Below are positions 1 to 13,800 of a DNA stretch of 64,000 nt, one piece after another; the first letter of the stretch is position 1, and the number at the start of each line of letters is the position of its first letter. Source of the DNA: Onchocerca lupi (taxonomy: Eukaryota > Nematoda > Chromadorea > Rhabditida > Onchocercidae); NCBI GenBank assembly GCA_028564675.1, contig JAOVVO010000057.1:1-64000 (forward strand). The letters run 5' to 3'. Under the pieces are notes generated by a model. The model worked only from the letters and a program-made list of their open reading frames with translations, was not told the origin of the DNA and ran no database searches. A program made the translations under genes and the position numbers.

Positions 1-3000
1 TATATATATATATGATGGATATAAGAAAATGATTCTTATACCAAACATTTTGAATTTGATAAATGAGTGCCATTTGCCTGTTATTTTTACCATCAATCGT
101 TTCGAAAAAAAAAAAGTTAGATGAATGAAGGAAGAATCAGGCAACTGCTCTACTAGACAATCGTTTCAAAGTGAGATTAATAAATATGGAAAAAATAATA
201 ATTAATTACAAGGAAATAATTTTTTTTAACCATAAAAGACCCCATTCTCGACAAATCATCCGAACTATTCCCGACCATTATCAAAAGAGTTATCAGAATA
301 AAGAGAGAAAGAGAGGGAGAGAAATATGTCAAAATGAGGAAATAATCACCCAAATCATAAATTAATCGAAAACTTCTCAAAATATCCTCTTGCATCTTCT
401 TTCTTTTTTTGGCACACTATATCATCGGTTCTTGATGAGCTCACTATGCAAAAAACTCGTCCCAGAACGCGGTAGAAAACTTTAATTTTCTTATCAGAAT
501 TAATTAATTAAGACATAAATTAAGCGAGCAGTGACGGTCTGCAAAGCGATAATGGTCGAATAGTGCGTGATGCAGTATTTATTCTTACGGCTACAACTGC
601 ATTTCGGACGGTTTTTTCTCCAAAACAAAGTAAATTTTCCCTGTCCTTGCATCAAAAAATTGATATATAATTATGAAGTATCGTTTTAATCGTTTTCAGA
701 CCGGCGGCACTTTTCGAATTTTCTGCTCATAAAGAAAAATGAAAAAAGTGGCAATTTTTTCTTAACTTACAGTTTTCAGTGATTTTTTTGCTTTGATTTT
801 GATGATTAGGAGTGTAAAAAATTTTGAATGATATAAAGAGAGGCCAACCTGCAACAAGGACAATTTGTTCAACTACACAGATACATACATCACAGTCTCC
901 TTTAATTACATTAACTGTGCAGGGAAGAAAGCAATAATTGATTTCAAACAAATTACACTTAGAATTTGATAAATTAATATGAGAAAAGCAGCAAACGACC
1001 TTTTCTGTAAAGATTGATGGTTAAAACAAAACAAAACGATTTTAATATGATTGTTATCAGAATATTTTCAGCTTAAGATATTGCCATTCAGCCTTTTAAT
1101 TGAATTTTACAGATTCTTTTCTATGAATTTCTCGATGCCTTTTCTTGGAAGAACTTCAGTTTTTAGTTTCTGCTCTTTCACGAAATATTTTTAATTGGAC
1201 CATTGGTGAGAAAAAAATCTTCAGATTTCGTATGAGTTAAAAATTTGGAATTATTTAACAATTAAATCTATTATCTGAAAATTATGTTTAGAAGTTTCTA
1301 ATACGTTCAAATTAAGTTGCTAAGAATCTATAAAGTTCAATTAAAAGTAGTCATATCTTAAGCTGAGAATATTCTGATAAGTTTCTACACATTTTACAGT
1401 TTTTTATACAGTTCCTACAAGTTTCTACACAAAGTTTTACTATCATGGAAGGATGATCATTAATTGGAACAATGCATATAGCAGCGGTATCTTTGATGAT
1501 CGATCTTTGCTGAGCATGCTTTATTAAGCATAGGACTAGTTTCGAGTAGTGTAACATAATTATATCTGATAAAATCAGTTCTTATTTATTCAGACAATAA
1601 ATTATATCTGAATTTGATCGATCCAAAATACACTAATGAAGAATTTGCTATTGATGAGAATGGATCAAAGATTTAGTATCTTTTTTTTTCAATATCGCCT
1701 TCTTTTTTAAGGGATGAATTTTTTAAGCGTTTCAAATTATCATCAAAATCATTTTACTCATTAAAAGAACAATGTATAATCTAAATCAGCTGTTAAAGTT
1801 ATTGCAATTTTTCCAATCATTGGCATTATCATATTTAGACCAGCAAATTTCATTTTTAATTTAAAAAATACGTTATGTAAGTACTATAATTTATCAGTTG
1901 ATCATTGAATTTCTATTTATCAAATTATCTAATCCTCCATTCATTTATCATCCAGTTATTCGATTGGTCAGTTAATCAGTTATTAAGTTCATTGAAAATC
2001 CTTATCAATATTACGATCTTTTCGAGATGTGTGTGCATGTGCAAACGATAAGTCATACGACAAGGTTACTCACACCTCCTGCATTAATATTCATTCCCAT
2101 CACTGTGATGTGCGAAATATAATAGTTATGCATTCTGATTGATCGTTATCATTTCTCTGCATTTTGTGAAGATCAAGGCAAATATTAATTAATTCATCAT
2201 CGAGCTCACAAAACCGCATAATCCATTATTGACTATCTTGATAGAATACACTTTTGTCGGAAATAAGTAAAAGTATGGATGAAGAAGAGATACCGCAGTA
2301 AATGGAATAGAGATTTGATGAAATTCTAATAAAAATGTTTTGAGAAAATAAGGGATAGTCATTACATTATGACTGCTGAGACTTTCTAAAAATTGATGCC
2401 TTAGATTCTAAACAACAAATTTAAAAAATCAATTGCTTTTTAGATATTGTATTTAATGTCCGTCTCAAAGGATTCATTCATATTCGATGAGGTGAGATTT
2501 TCTTCACTCAAATAAAGAATTGTTAAACCACTGCCAACTATATCGGAAGCTTTATACTTCTCTTTTAAATAATCTCGTTCAGAACCACACCTAACCATTT
2601 CGAAACATCATTTTGCTGCCAGATCACCAGATCATACATCGATTGATTGCTTGATCATGCCAGATCACGCATCGATTGACTGCTTGCATTGCTCACATGC
2701 TACCACTAACTTACACTTAAAATCTAAGTGGTGATGATCCCGCTTATTATCAAAATAAATTTGCAATAACGCCAGTAGTGAGTGAGTTGGCAAGAATTTC
2801 TTTTGTTTTTCTTTTCATCCTTTCTTTTTTATTTTGTTTAATGGATTCATTTGAGAAAGAAATGTGTAGTGAGAATAGTGAAAACTTGATGAAGATGAAT
2901 AGCACTCTATTAATTATGACTCAAGATTTGGCCCGTGACATTACTGGACCACTTTACTTTTTTGCTTGTTTCTGGCCAAGTGATATACTGAGTTATCTTA

Positions 3001-3753
3001 CTACCTTGCTTCTTATTGGATGGAGCAGTAGACTATGCCATGTGAACTGAACTAAATTAATTAATAAGGAATGGGTTTTCGAAATAACACTTATTGCTCT
3101 TTCCAAGAATTGTCTATCTCATTCTAAACTGTTACTCACCGTTTCTGTGATTTTTAATTAGTCAAAATTTTTCAACATACGGAAAGTCAGATAGTCGATT
3201 GGCCTATTTTAAAACTTAACACATTGCATAACAATGTTTAAATGTAAAAGTTTCTACTTTGACTTATATATTTGATGGAAGTGTCACATTTAATCTTGCA
3301 ATTTGAAAGAGGAATTCAAATGCAGAATGTAAAATCAATCTGTGTTCATCGGGAATTCATTATAAATAAGATTCAGAAAGGAATAAAACTGTATTTATCA
3401 GAAACTCGCCAATAATTACAACACATTACAATAATATCATTTTGTTTGTTCATTCAACTTAATGAAAATGACAAAATGAATGAAAGCTTCAAATTTTACA
3501 CCTGTTTGTTTGCACGCTTAACATAGATGATACACAAAATATCACATTTATCCGATTCGATATGATGCTGAATAGAAGGAAAGAGACTTTCTAATTTTAA
3601 CTTTTCAACTCTGCCCGTTTATGTGAAATCAAAAGCTTTTATAATGATTTCAAGCTGATTCAGAATTTTCATTCAATATTGAAGCAAAAAAGGAGCGAAT
3701 AAAATACAATCTCAGCGATACTCTAATTTCAGCTATAATCGACATGGTTATTG
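1..3753. other. Intergenic DNA, no gene recognised
   Basis: AT-rich DNA 3' of the Pax gene. It opens with a short TA dinucleotide run (about 1-13). The open frames here are short, lack splice-consistent partners and resemble no family I know. Longest is a 90-codon frame near 2778-3050, hydrophobic at its start, which I regard as chance. Any 3' UTR of the Pax gene would lie just below 3754. Confidence 0.6.
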
Positions 3754-6700
3754 TTATATAGACGCATATTGTGGATAGAAAAGCATCGATGCCGTCGATG
3801 GATCGTGAAACTTCACTGGTGATGTTGGACTCACAGGATATGGAAGTAAATTCATTTGCGATGAAAATAATGGCACAGTTTGAGACTGAAAAGAAATTTT
3901 AAAAAGCATTCAAGCGAAATTGAAATTTAAATATAAACAAGCTTCTTCATTCACTAATGGTAGGTTTTTATTTATTCATTTATTTATTTTCTCAAAGTAA
4001 GATGCTCCAAGATGAGATGATGACATAATTTGAATGAAATTCATGAAAGAAGCACTTAGAAACAAAGATTTAAAAAAAATTCATTTACCTAATTTATTAA
4101 CTAAAATTATATCAGCTTTAATTTTATCAGTAAAACAATACGAAAAGTTTTTGATTATATCTTCCTTTTAATCTTATTTCTTGCTGGTGAAAGAACACGC
4201 AAATATTTTTTCTTCATTTTAATCAAGTTTCTTTATTTTTAAGCAAATCAGTAAAATGAATAACTATAAATTGCTATATTTTGTTACATAGTAATGTGCA
4301 GAAAATTTAAAATTATAAATTGTAAGAACAAAAGCATGAATTGTCAGCTGTTGTCACCATCAAAAAAAAAGTAGTAATAGTAGTTCATCTTGTAAGATAG
4401 AAAAAAATGGGTAAAAATTTAAAGATGCACTGTAGTTGAAACATGAATTCTAATCTGGAAGAATTATTGGTCGATAATGTCTTTTTCCTTGTGAAAAATA
4501 ATTTGAAATCAAGATATCTGCATTTTTTCAAATCAATTCAATTCCAAACTCTTTCTTCATTATATTGTAAAATCTTTACGAATGCAATAGCATCATGATC
4601 CAAAAGTTCAGGTTTTAAGATATAACTTAGTTTATGATATAAAATTTCAGTTGATTAAATATATTTAGTGATGAATGAAGTAATATTTGAATTTTAAAAA
4701 GGATTTAATTTATAAACCTGTCGTATGGATGATCGAGGTACAACAGACACAGGAGCAATGTTTTGAATCAAAAATGAATTAGCATCGGTAAACGCAAGAT
4801 TCTTCCGACAACGTGCTCGTCGATTACTGAACCACGTCTGAAAATTTATCATTCATTTGTGGATATTTGTAAGAAAAATTCCAGTTAAATTTATCCAACA
4901 ACATAGAACAGCGTTGATTATTGCAAAAGTCGACATTTATCGTTTCAGAATATTTAATGTTTACTACGATTTAATATGAACATCGATCGGTTACAAAAGA
5001 TTTCCTTCAAATCTCAAATGTTAAAATTATTGATTGAGAACTAATTTCATAGCTAACTTCATCGAAACAATTTCATCATTCAAGAAATGTAACAAAAAGA
5101 TTTATGTACCATAATCTTATCTTCACTGAGATTTGTTTTTCTCGCAATTTGTTCTCTTTCATCTTGATCAGGATAAGTATTCGCAGTAAAAGCTGCCTCC
5201 AGAATCTCAAGTTGTTCGCTTGTGAAACTTGTTCGATTTCGGCGTACTCTTTCATTTTTCCCAGAATATCCATCATCTGATGCATTTCTTTCTTTTTTTT
5301 CTCCAATTCCTTCTCCTTCTGAATGGCTTGCTTCGGATGTTTCCGGCCCATCATCTTCAGCTAAATTTGAAATTTATACCAGTTTATTTCAAATTTTATA
5401 TTGAACAAATTAAATAGTGTGAGAAATTTTTGGAAATTCCAAGAATTTAAAAAACCCCCAAAAAAAGAAAAAAGTCAATAACGTGAGAAAAATTTTCAAA
5501 TAGAACTATTTTTCATACATTAATTATCAAATAATAGAAAGAAAAAAAAACATTAAAAAAGAACCGCCACAGCATTAATATTATTTTCAGAAATTTATGC
5601 ATTACTATGAATAGTAGTTGTTGCGATATTTAAAAGTTGTGGTGGGAGTGTGACAATGATCTTGTCCATTTGGATACGGTAGGAGGAGTATATTATAGAA
5701 GCAAACTAACTGCACTGATCAAAGGAAAATCGAATGAATAAAGCAAACCCATGCAAATAATCATTTTTTGAATCAAAGTTTCGAGAGCAGAAAATGAGAA
5801 AAAGACGGTAAAATACAGGAGAAGACGAGAAGGTGACAAATATGTCCGTACTGAAGTTTATGGCTTTTTAATTACCTTCCATTTTCATTCCTTCGTATTT
5901 TTTCGGGGGTTTTAATCAACACTTTGTATCGTTTGCAGTACTGGTATAAGAAAATCTTAATGAGAAATAATAACTTTATGCCATGGATGAGCAGTAATGA
6001 CCCGATTACTTCTCATATTATTCTAAATCTGGAAAGAACATCTTCAAATTCAATTCATATAGCTCCAAGAAGCATGCTGATTTATACAATGGCAAAGAGT
6101 TCAAAAGTATTTACCGGCCAAATGAGAAGTACAGGTAACAGATTATTTGAGATGTAATTGATATAAGAAGAAGTTGCCGACTACACTCTATTTGTCAAGC
6201 TCAAAAAGGGGATTACCTATAGTGGCAATTGGATGATTAGGAAAGGTAAGGTCTCGTGCCAACAAAGCAGAAAAGTGGTTAGTTAATAAGATTAATTTGG
6301 CGAAAAGTATGGACAATCCTTACTAAAGCTCATTTCTATAGATATCAACAGATTGCGCTTGCGATAATTACTTCTTTACAACTTTGAACTCTTGCGATAT
6401 ACAGATATGTTACAATAGATGGACCGATGTTTAATACATCCAATATCGCCATCAACATGGCAATAACAACAATACAGGTAACAAAAGTAAATTTTCCTAT
6501 GCATTGTCAGAATCTCTTCTTTTAGCCATCATTTGAAATTGCAATTTAATGAATTTATTCTAATGTAATAATGGATTTATTACGAGCACATTGCAGTAAC
6601 AATGAAGTTTTTGTGCTATAAATTGTTTCAATTGTCATTTCAGGCAAAAAAAGTAGAATTTACTATTTGCATGCCAAAATCTCTTATTTTGGCCATAATT

Positions 6701-9700
6701 TATAATTGTAAACTAGAAATACGCCTGTCATTATAATAAAAACTAAATATCATTTATAATGAAATTATTTTGCTGTAAAAATGAATTTATTATAAACGTA
6801 TTGCAATAACCAATTAAGCTTTTTTTTGCTATAAATTATTTCAAAACTGTTCAAAAAATTGTCCATCTTCCAATAAATATGTCGCGTGACATTTTTTACT
6901 GACTTAATTCGAGTGTGATACATTGAGCTGATAAGGTGAAGCAAGTTGCGTAATCGATGGTCAATACTTGGATGACAATTAATGTGACAAATTACTCATT
7001 CAATCTATCAAAGATGAAATTTGTCCTCATGCATTCCTTTCTTGCAACTGAACATCAGAAACTCATCCATTTTCGGAAAATTTTTACAACGATACTAACT
7101 GAGGTAGAAGAAATGATTTGACTTTATTTGTGTGTGTCATCTTGTGTTGACGACGAAACAGTATCAGTGATACACTGAGACAGAAGTGCTTCTCTAATCG
7201 TTCAACCACCAAGACGATGTGATTTATTACCTCACAAGATCAGAATCTTATCAAGAAAATTAATCAAAAATTAGGATTGTAAAAAGGTGATAAAGTATGC
7301 AAAAACGAAAAATAGTGTGGTATTGGAAGAAAACTGAAGGAATCTGTGAAAATATATGGCTGTGTCAAGAATAAAATTTCCTCCACGTTTTTTTTCTCCG
7401 TTTATGTCAATGCTCTTTTAGCATCTCTTAAAAGTTGATAAATCATTCTGCACGGATGCAAACTGTCTAACAACTTTGTATTAATTGGAATGCAACTTAA
7501 TCGGAAATAGCGCATTGACAAGTTTTAAACTTGGTATATCATCTCGTCAAATTTAAGAACAAAAATTCCTTCTTTGAAATCCAAACAAAGTATTTTCGAA
7601 AAAGCCATGTATTTTTAACAGATTTTCTCAATCTTTTTCCAATACCACATATTATCAGTTTTAATTGATGAATGTATATAAAAAAAATTCATGATAAATG
7701 TATTTAAAAAAAAAAAAAAAAAAAAAACGAAAATTTTGTTTTCTTCAGTCAATTTGCTACACAAATTTTCGTTAATTTTCTCGATTATATTGGATCATTA
7801 AATTAATAAAAATATATCATTTTTTACTTCAAAATGATATCCAGCAGTCATCTGTTGTCCGAAACAATACTATTTTCAAATGCCACAACAGAAAAAAATG
7901 ATAAGGCCAGAATGCAATTTTAAAAGATCAGATCATTAAGCAAGTGCACTCTACCAGCTGTAATTTCAAAATAAATTATTAATTAACTACTAATTTTCAT
8001 TGCCTCATATTCTTAGAAGACATTAGTGTGCATTCAAGTTGTTCCAATCTCTGGATAATAATTTTATATGCATTTATCATAAATTTATGTCGTTTTCTTA
8101 AGTTCTTTATCATTCAAAATGCGTAGCAAATCCGCGATTCGACAATTCAATAACTGGTTTTAAATCAAGTCATAAAACTAATAATTTTGACGGATTTTAA
8201 AGAGCAAATTTTTATTAGAAACAATGTCATTTGCAATTGCTACTACGTCCTATCATAAATGTATCAAATTTCATCAGACTATGCAACATCACTATTTTAC
8301 ACTATCAATGGCTTTGATTTGATGGATTATTTCTAAAATCGTGTAATAAGTCTTCGAAATGACATTTACGAGATCTGTGATGCATAATACTGATTCTCAA
8401 AATCTAAGGCTTACCGTAATAATATACTCCTCATATTCCCCGTAAATAACTTACCGTATTTTCAATATTCACTATGTTTATGATATCTATGCGACTGTTT
8501 TATTAATTTTATTTGTATTCAATAAAAAATGCATTTTAATTAAAGTTCAATTTTTAATTCGTTAACAGAATCCTTTAGGCAGAAGAAACAAAATAATAAA
8601 GTTCTTATATAGAAAAAAAAATTTTTTTCAGGAAAAATTTGAAACAGACCAGCACGTAAACCAAGGATGTGCTCGATGCTGTGATTTAGTTGATTCTTTT
8701 TTGTTGTTTTTGTTTCTTTGCCATTAAAGCTATTGTTGAGTTTCCTCGCTCGAATATGCCTAAAAATTTGCATTTTTGCATTTTTAATTAAATTAAATGT
8801 CTAGTGATGTATACAAAAACAGTGAAAAAACTATGCACAACTATTTAGATTTGATTTTAAAAGCAAAAATTCAAAAATTATTTGAAAAAAAATTAACAAG
8901 AAAGATTTACCTATTAATGGAAGATACAGTAGGCGCATTTTCTGGAGAACAGATTTCTTGTTCAATAAGACAAGAACGCAATTCGCTTGCACATAAATTT
9001 GGACACTTTGCTTTTAAAGCTAGAATGTGCTTCTCAACAGCTTGAATGGCCAATCGTGAGCGTGGATTACCTCCGATCTATGAATTAGTGATAAATTTCA
9101 GGATGATTATGATTATTGCTTATTCATAGAAAGATTACAGTAGGGCTTTCTATTCAAGAATAAATGATCAACTGATAATGATAATTATCTCATTCTTAAT
9201 AATATATTGACAATTTTCTCTATCAACCTTCAATACAACTGTTCTCGAAATACTCTTCGGCAAATTTTTTTGAGACCAAAATTTATTTTTCAAATGTTAA
9301 TAATAATCGTTGTTGTGTACTTAGATTCGTCAAAATTATGAATTAATATCAAAAATATCTTTGCTTCATCAAATTTTCATATCTTTCACCGTATCATTTT
9401 GAAATATTTAAATCACACTGTGAAAATTTTTTTGAATTTAACTATCAATTTGAAATGAATTAAAAATTTCGAAAAATTGCGAATTTTTTCATCGAAACTG
9501 TCAAATAACAATCAGAATTTGAACATTTCAACACAACACAAGCAAGCACACTCATTAACACACATCTGCCTGAACAATAACAGCTCATTTTCCTTGTTCA
9601 CTAATCAAGAAGACAACAACGCCAACATCATTTGCTCCAGAAGAATGGCGTATAAATCTCACGATAGGGGGTACGATATGGTGACCGAAGTCCGGCAAGC

Positions 9701-10827
9701 TGATGAATTTCTGATGAAATTCTGAGAAAAAAGAGCACACCAGATGCCTCCCAAATAAATCTTTTCAAGTATTCTTCATTTTTCGTATCATTAATTTGAT
9801 TTAAGACGTGCACAGGTTTATCATCAAGAAAGCATCGTATTTTCACCAATAGATAGTCAAATTTTACGAATTACGGAAATTACGTGAAATACGTATGTTT
9901 ATTGTATTCATATTGTATATTGCGTAGCAAAATATGGTTTCAAAAATTTTAAAAAAAAGAGAAAAAAAACCAACTTGTCCAGGTGATACGGAACCTGTTT
10001 CAACATATCGATTCAATATTTTAGATACAGCTCCATGAGATACACGTAACTGCCGACTAATGTGGCAGGGTCTAAAAATTCCAAACTAATTAGAGTAATC
10101 AAAACTTTTGTCAGCCATAATATATTTAAAAATTCACTTTACCAGAATTTTAAAATGCTGCAGTTACAAATTTGGTATAAAAAAATTGAGTAATTGAAGT
10201 TTCGAATTTTAGTGCTTAGCAGCACTTCAACATTTGATATTCCAGTAAATTCTAAACTAATTTACTATTATGAACTAATTAATTGTTTCAAACAAAAAAC
10301 TCACTTGATGCCGTTACTGGCCATTTCAATTATTTTAATTCGAATATGTTGTGGCAATGGTCGTCCATTAATGAAGACGCCGCCAAGTTGATTAACTCGA
10401 CCCTTTAAAATTTGAATTTCAATGTATGAGATCTCTGAATTATGAGGAAAAATTTTGCAATGAAAAATCAAAAATGATTTTTTATTAGTTAATTGTTAGT
10501 GACAACCGCATCAAAATTCATTTGATTGGAAATTCGTTTCCATTTACATGATTTTGCTTGTTTCTTATGAATCATATAATTTTTCCAAAGATTTTTCTAA
10601 TTTTTTTCTTTAAATTTTTCAAGTTAATTTTTTACTAAAAATGGAAATGAAATTTTTCAAAACCAAATGATCATTCATTCCTTTATTTATAATTTCCATT
10701 TCACCGTATAAATGAAAATTTCTGTTTCATACAACGAAAAAAAAAGAAACTTCAAATGAGCATTCAAAAGTAATCAAACCTGTCCCATAATATTCGTAAA
10801 AGTAATATTTTTATTGCCGTCACTCAT
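3754..10827 (-). CDS. pax-3: Pax3/7-type paired-homeodomain transcription factor
   Basis: Eight exons, all phases consistent: 10827-10780, 10402-10305, 10071-9975, 9077-8911, 8759-8662, 5360-5110, 4837-4718, 3885-3754; 336 aa. The paired domain starts right after MGQ (GRVNQLGGVFINGRPLP, about residue 17), continues with CHISRQLRVSHGAVSKILNR, and its second half ends at TVSSINR (about 137). An octapeptide-like HSIEHILA lies at 163-170, and a paired-class homeodomain at about 208-267 carries WFSNRRAR with Ser50. Octapeptide plus complete homeodomain is the Pax3/7 layout (Pax6 lacks the octapeptide, Pax2/5/8 has a partial homeodomain). A nuclear DNA-binding regulator of ectodermal or neural fate is expected from the family. 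The start follows the acceptor TTTTGCAG by 33 bases. Oddities: homeodomain residue 47 is Thr and 56 is Cys, and intron 5 is 3.3 kb. The pax-3 orthology is inferred. Confidence 0.9.
5361..8661 (-). other. 3.3-kb fifth intron of the Pax gene
   Basis: This stretch separates the octapeptide exon from the homeodomain exon. It holds an A-run near 7708-7729 and no exon that I can support. Its length is well above the other introns in the gene, so it is the natural place to look for regulatory elements, but none is identifiable by eye. Confidence 0.6.
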
Positions 10828-10859
10828 AACTTTCCTTGAACAAAGGCAAAGAAAATTTA

Positions 10860-10870
10860 CCTGCAAAATT
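10860..10870 (-). promoter_or_regulatory. Probable spliced-leader acceptor of the Pax gene
   Basis: On the minus strand the sequence reads AATTTTGCAG, with AG at 10862-10861, 33 bases upstream of the ATG at 10827. No upstream coding exon is visible, so this is either a trans-splice acceptor or the 3' end of a 5'-UTR intron. Confidence 0.45.
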
Positions 10871-13800
10871 TAAATTAATTTACGTGAAAATTAAGCGATG
10901 CTCAGATAACAATCTCGTTACAATAACCTTTGTTTAATATATTAAGCTGTTAATCTCACTACAAAAAATCGATAAAAAGTTTGATAAGATAGATGGAGAA
11001 GGATAATATAAGATTTAAACAAGATAAAAATTGCGTTCATCGATAGGATTGGACTTCTTCGACCATCGATGAAGTGCTTAAACTAAAATTAAGTAAGATA
11101 TTGAAGTTGCCAATCGAATATTAAAAAAAACAAGCGGACAGTATCAACTAATGCAGTAATAAATAAATCGTAGATTATAAGCAGAAAAGTTAGATGAATC
11201 CAATACTTATTTAATTAAGTACAGAAAATGCGAATGTCATTTTAGCTTAATTACGTTTCATATTAAAAATAAGTTAAAAATGGAAAGTAATGATTTAATA
11301 ATTCTGCATAAGGGAAAATGTATCATATGAGAAATAATTTTTTCAGAAACAACGAATTTATTTTAATTCTTTCAGCTGAAATGATTATTGTTAGAATCTC
11401 AAATCATATTTAATATGAATATGTTTTGATTTTTATTCGCTAATCGGTATTTTTGATCTTTATTAATTAGTTGCATAGCAATCACACTTTATTGGACATG
11501 AGAACTTAGCAAATTTTCTCCAATCACAAAATATTAGTCAGGTCTAAAGTTTGTAAGCATTTGGAGAAAAATTTTTAAAAAGATAAGTTCGTGGTGAATA
11601 ACATCGACAACTTATGCATGAAATGAGAAGTTCAATTAAAATGTTCCGAATAAAAAGGTTCAATGAAAGTTTGAAGAAGCAATTATGCATCAAACGGGAC
11701 GAGATCACAGAATCAGTATTTTCAAAGAATCACAATAGGATCATAAAAGCAAAAACAATTAATGAAGCTAAGCAAGGTTCCAACTCACAGGTAGATGTGC
11801 TACCGTGGTACCATGGTACCAAGTCAATTATCCTTAACTGATATGTTCAGCATTTGTGAAGTGATGCGAACATTTTTGTGAAGTGCTGTGACGAAATGAG
11901 TAGTAAGTATGTTGTTCCGCTTATCAGCGAATTGAGCTGATCAACAATTGGTTGAACAATTTGCCCCTCCCTTCGATACGCCCTCCACGTGACGACCTTC
12001 ATGAAATTACCGTTTCCGATTCATCCATCACCAGCAACAACCACTACTACTACTATCATTGCCACTATCAGTGTCACCACTATCACCACCGTCATCGTTA
12101 TCATCGTCGTTATCATCAACCACCACAATAACAACAATAACAACACCAGCAACAATCATTTTATCCCAAGTACTAATCCTGTCATAATCAGAGAATAATT
12201 TTTCACTCAAAATTGGTTTCACTTGACGAACTACAAATTTGGCAAACAATTCATCAAAAATTTGAATTTGTTGAAAACTTTTTCAATTTTCGAATTTTTG
12301 ATTTTTAACTTCTCTCTAGTCTAGAACTTCAAAAAAAATTTTACGAAATCTTTCTATCCAGTAGAAACTACTTGCTGCCTTACCATAATTTTGCTGACAC
12401 TATGTTACAAAAATTATTCCTGATAAGATAAGAACTTTTTCCAATCAGCAAAAAATAGCGTCATCTTTATAGAAATCCCATACTTCAAAAGAATCTTTAA
12501 TGTGATAATTTTTAAAAATGGATAGTCGACCAATTTTGGATCGCAATATTCTTTGTATGCTGAAAGCAAATATTAAAGATAGATTCAGAGCTAATAATTT
12601 CAAAAAAGAAAAAATAAGATAATAATGACCAACGGATTTGTATTTTTTTTAATGATAACTTAGCTCGAAATCATTCAGTAGATTGTCCAAAATGCATAAA
12701 TTTATTCTTCTTAAAATTGGACATTTTATAAGCGAAATGAGATTATTATGATATTTTTTTTTTCCTTCAAAATCTATAAGATCCATTTTCAACGATTAGA
12801 CAATAAAGTGGCATCAAAATATCAATCAAAAAATTTGTAATTATACAATGTAAACAAACATTTGCAAGCACTGCATCGCATTTATTTCACTTTTCGTTTT
12901 TTGACTTCGTTTTTTGGGTGAAAAATTAAATTAGAATTTAGAATCGCATTAGTTAAAAGCCATGAAGCGATTCATCTTGTGGAATTCGAATGAATGTCTG
13001 CAATTTTGCATACAAATTACGAAAACTGTTCAACTTGTATCATGAATCCTGATTTTTATTATTGTCAAACATGTGAAGTTTGATGAATCAACAGGCGGTA
13101 TCAACGAGTAATTCCATCGTCTGATCGAGAAATTTTATTTATTGCGTCCAGTATTAGTTAGAAAAATATCGACATGCTGCCGTCGGGGACAATTAAAAAA
13201 TTGGTTTTTCCGATTTTGCATTGAATTTTCTTTCTTGTTCTTATAGTAATAAATACTTTCAAATATTGCTTGAAATATCTAAATCGATAAGCAATAAATG
13301 CCGAAGAAAGCTTGATATGAGTTAGCACTTTCAGGGGCAAAATAAAAGTTTCCCACTTTTACTAAATCATGAAAATACTGTTCGGAGATCTACATAGTTT
13401 TGATAAGTTATATGGTAGCAACGTCTTATCGAATTATAAGAATTTTTTGGAAATCGTGTGAAGCTTTAGCTTCAATTTTAGTCGAAAAATTCATTTTTCA
13501 ATTTCAATTCATAGTGGCACAAAAAAACTTAAAACGAAAATTCTGTAAAATTGTATAAAATTCAAATGAATCAGAGATTCAATCTAACTTTCCGCTAAAG
13601 TAATGCTTCACTGAGGTGAGATGATTAGAAGATTAGAGTGAGAATGAGTTACTTTGATAGTAGTATATCATTTCAAGATGTGCTATATAACACAATAATT
13701 AAAGATGTGCCAAATTCCGATGTTTATGAGAGAATGATTTATTGCTTTTACCTATCCAAGTTTACTATATTGCCGCAATCTCTCCATCTCTCCTTTTAGG

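Noticed and set aside
2778..3050. 90-codon plus-strand frame with hydrophobic start
   Set aside because: It begins with GTG, not ATG, has no splice-consistent partner and no recognisable motif.
12028..12249. Acidic and valine-rich open frames on both strands
   Set aside because: They are read-outs of a triplet microsatellite.
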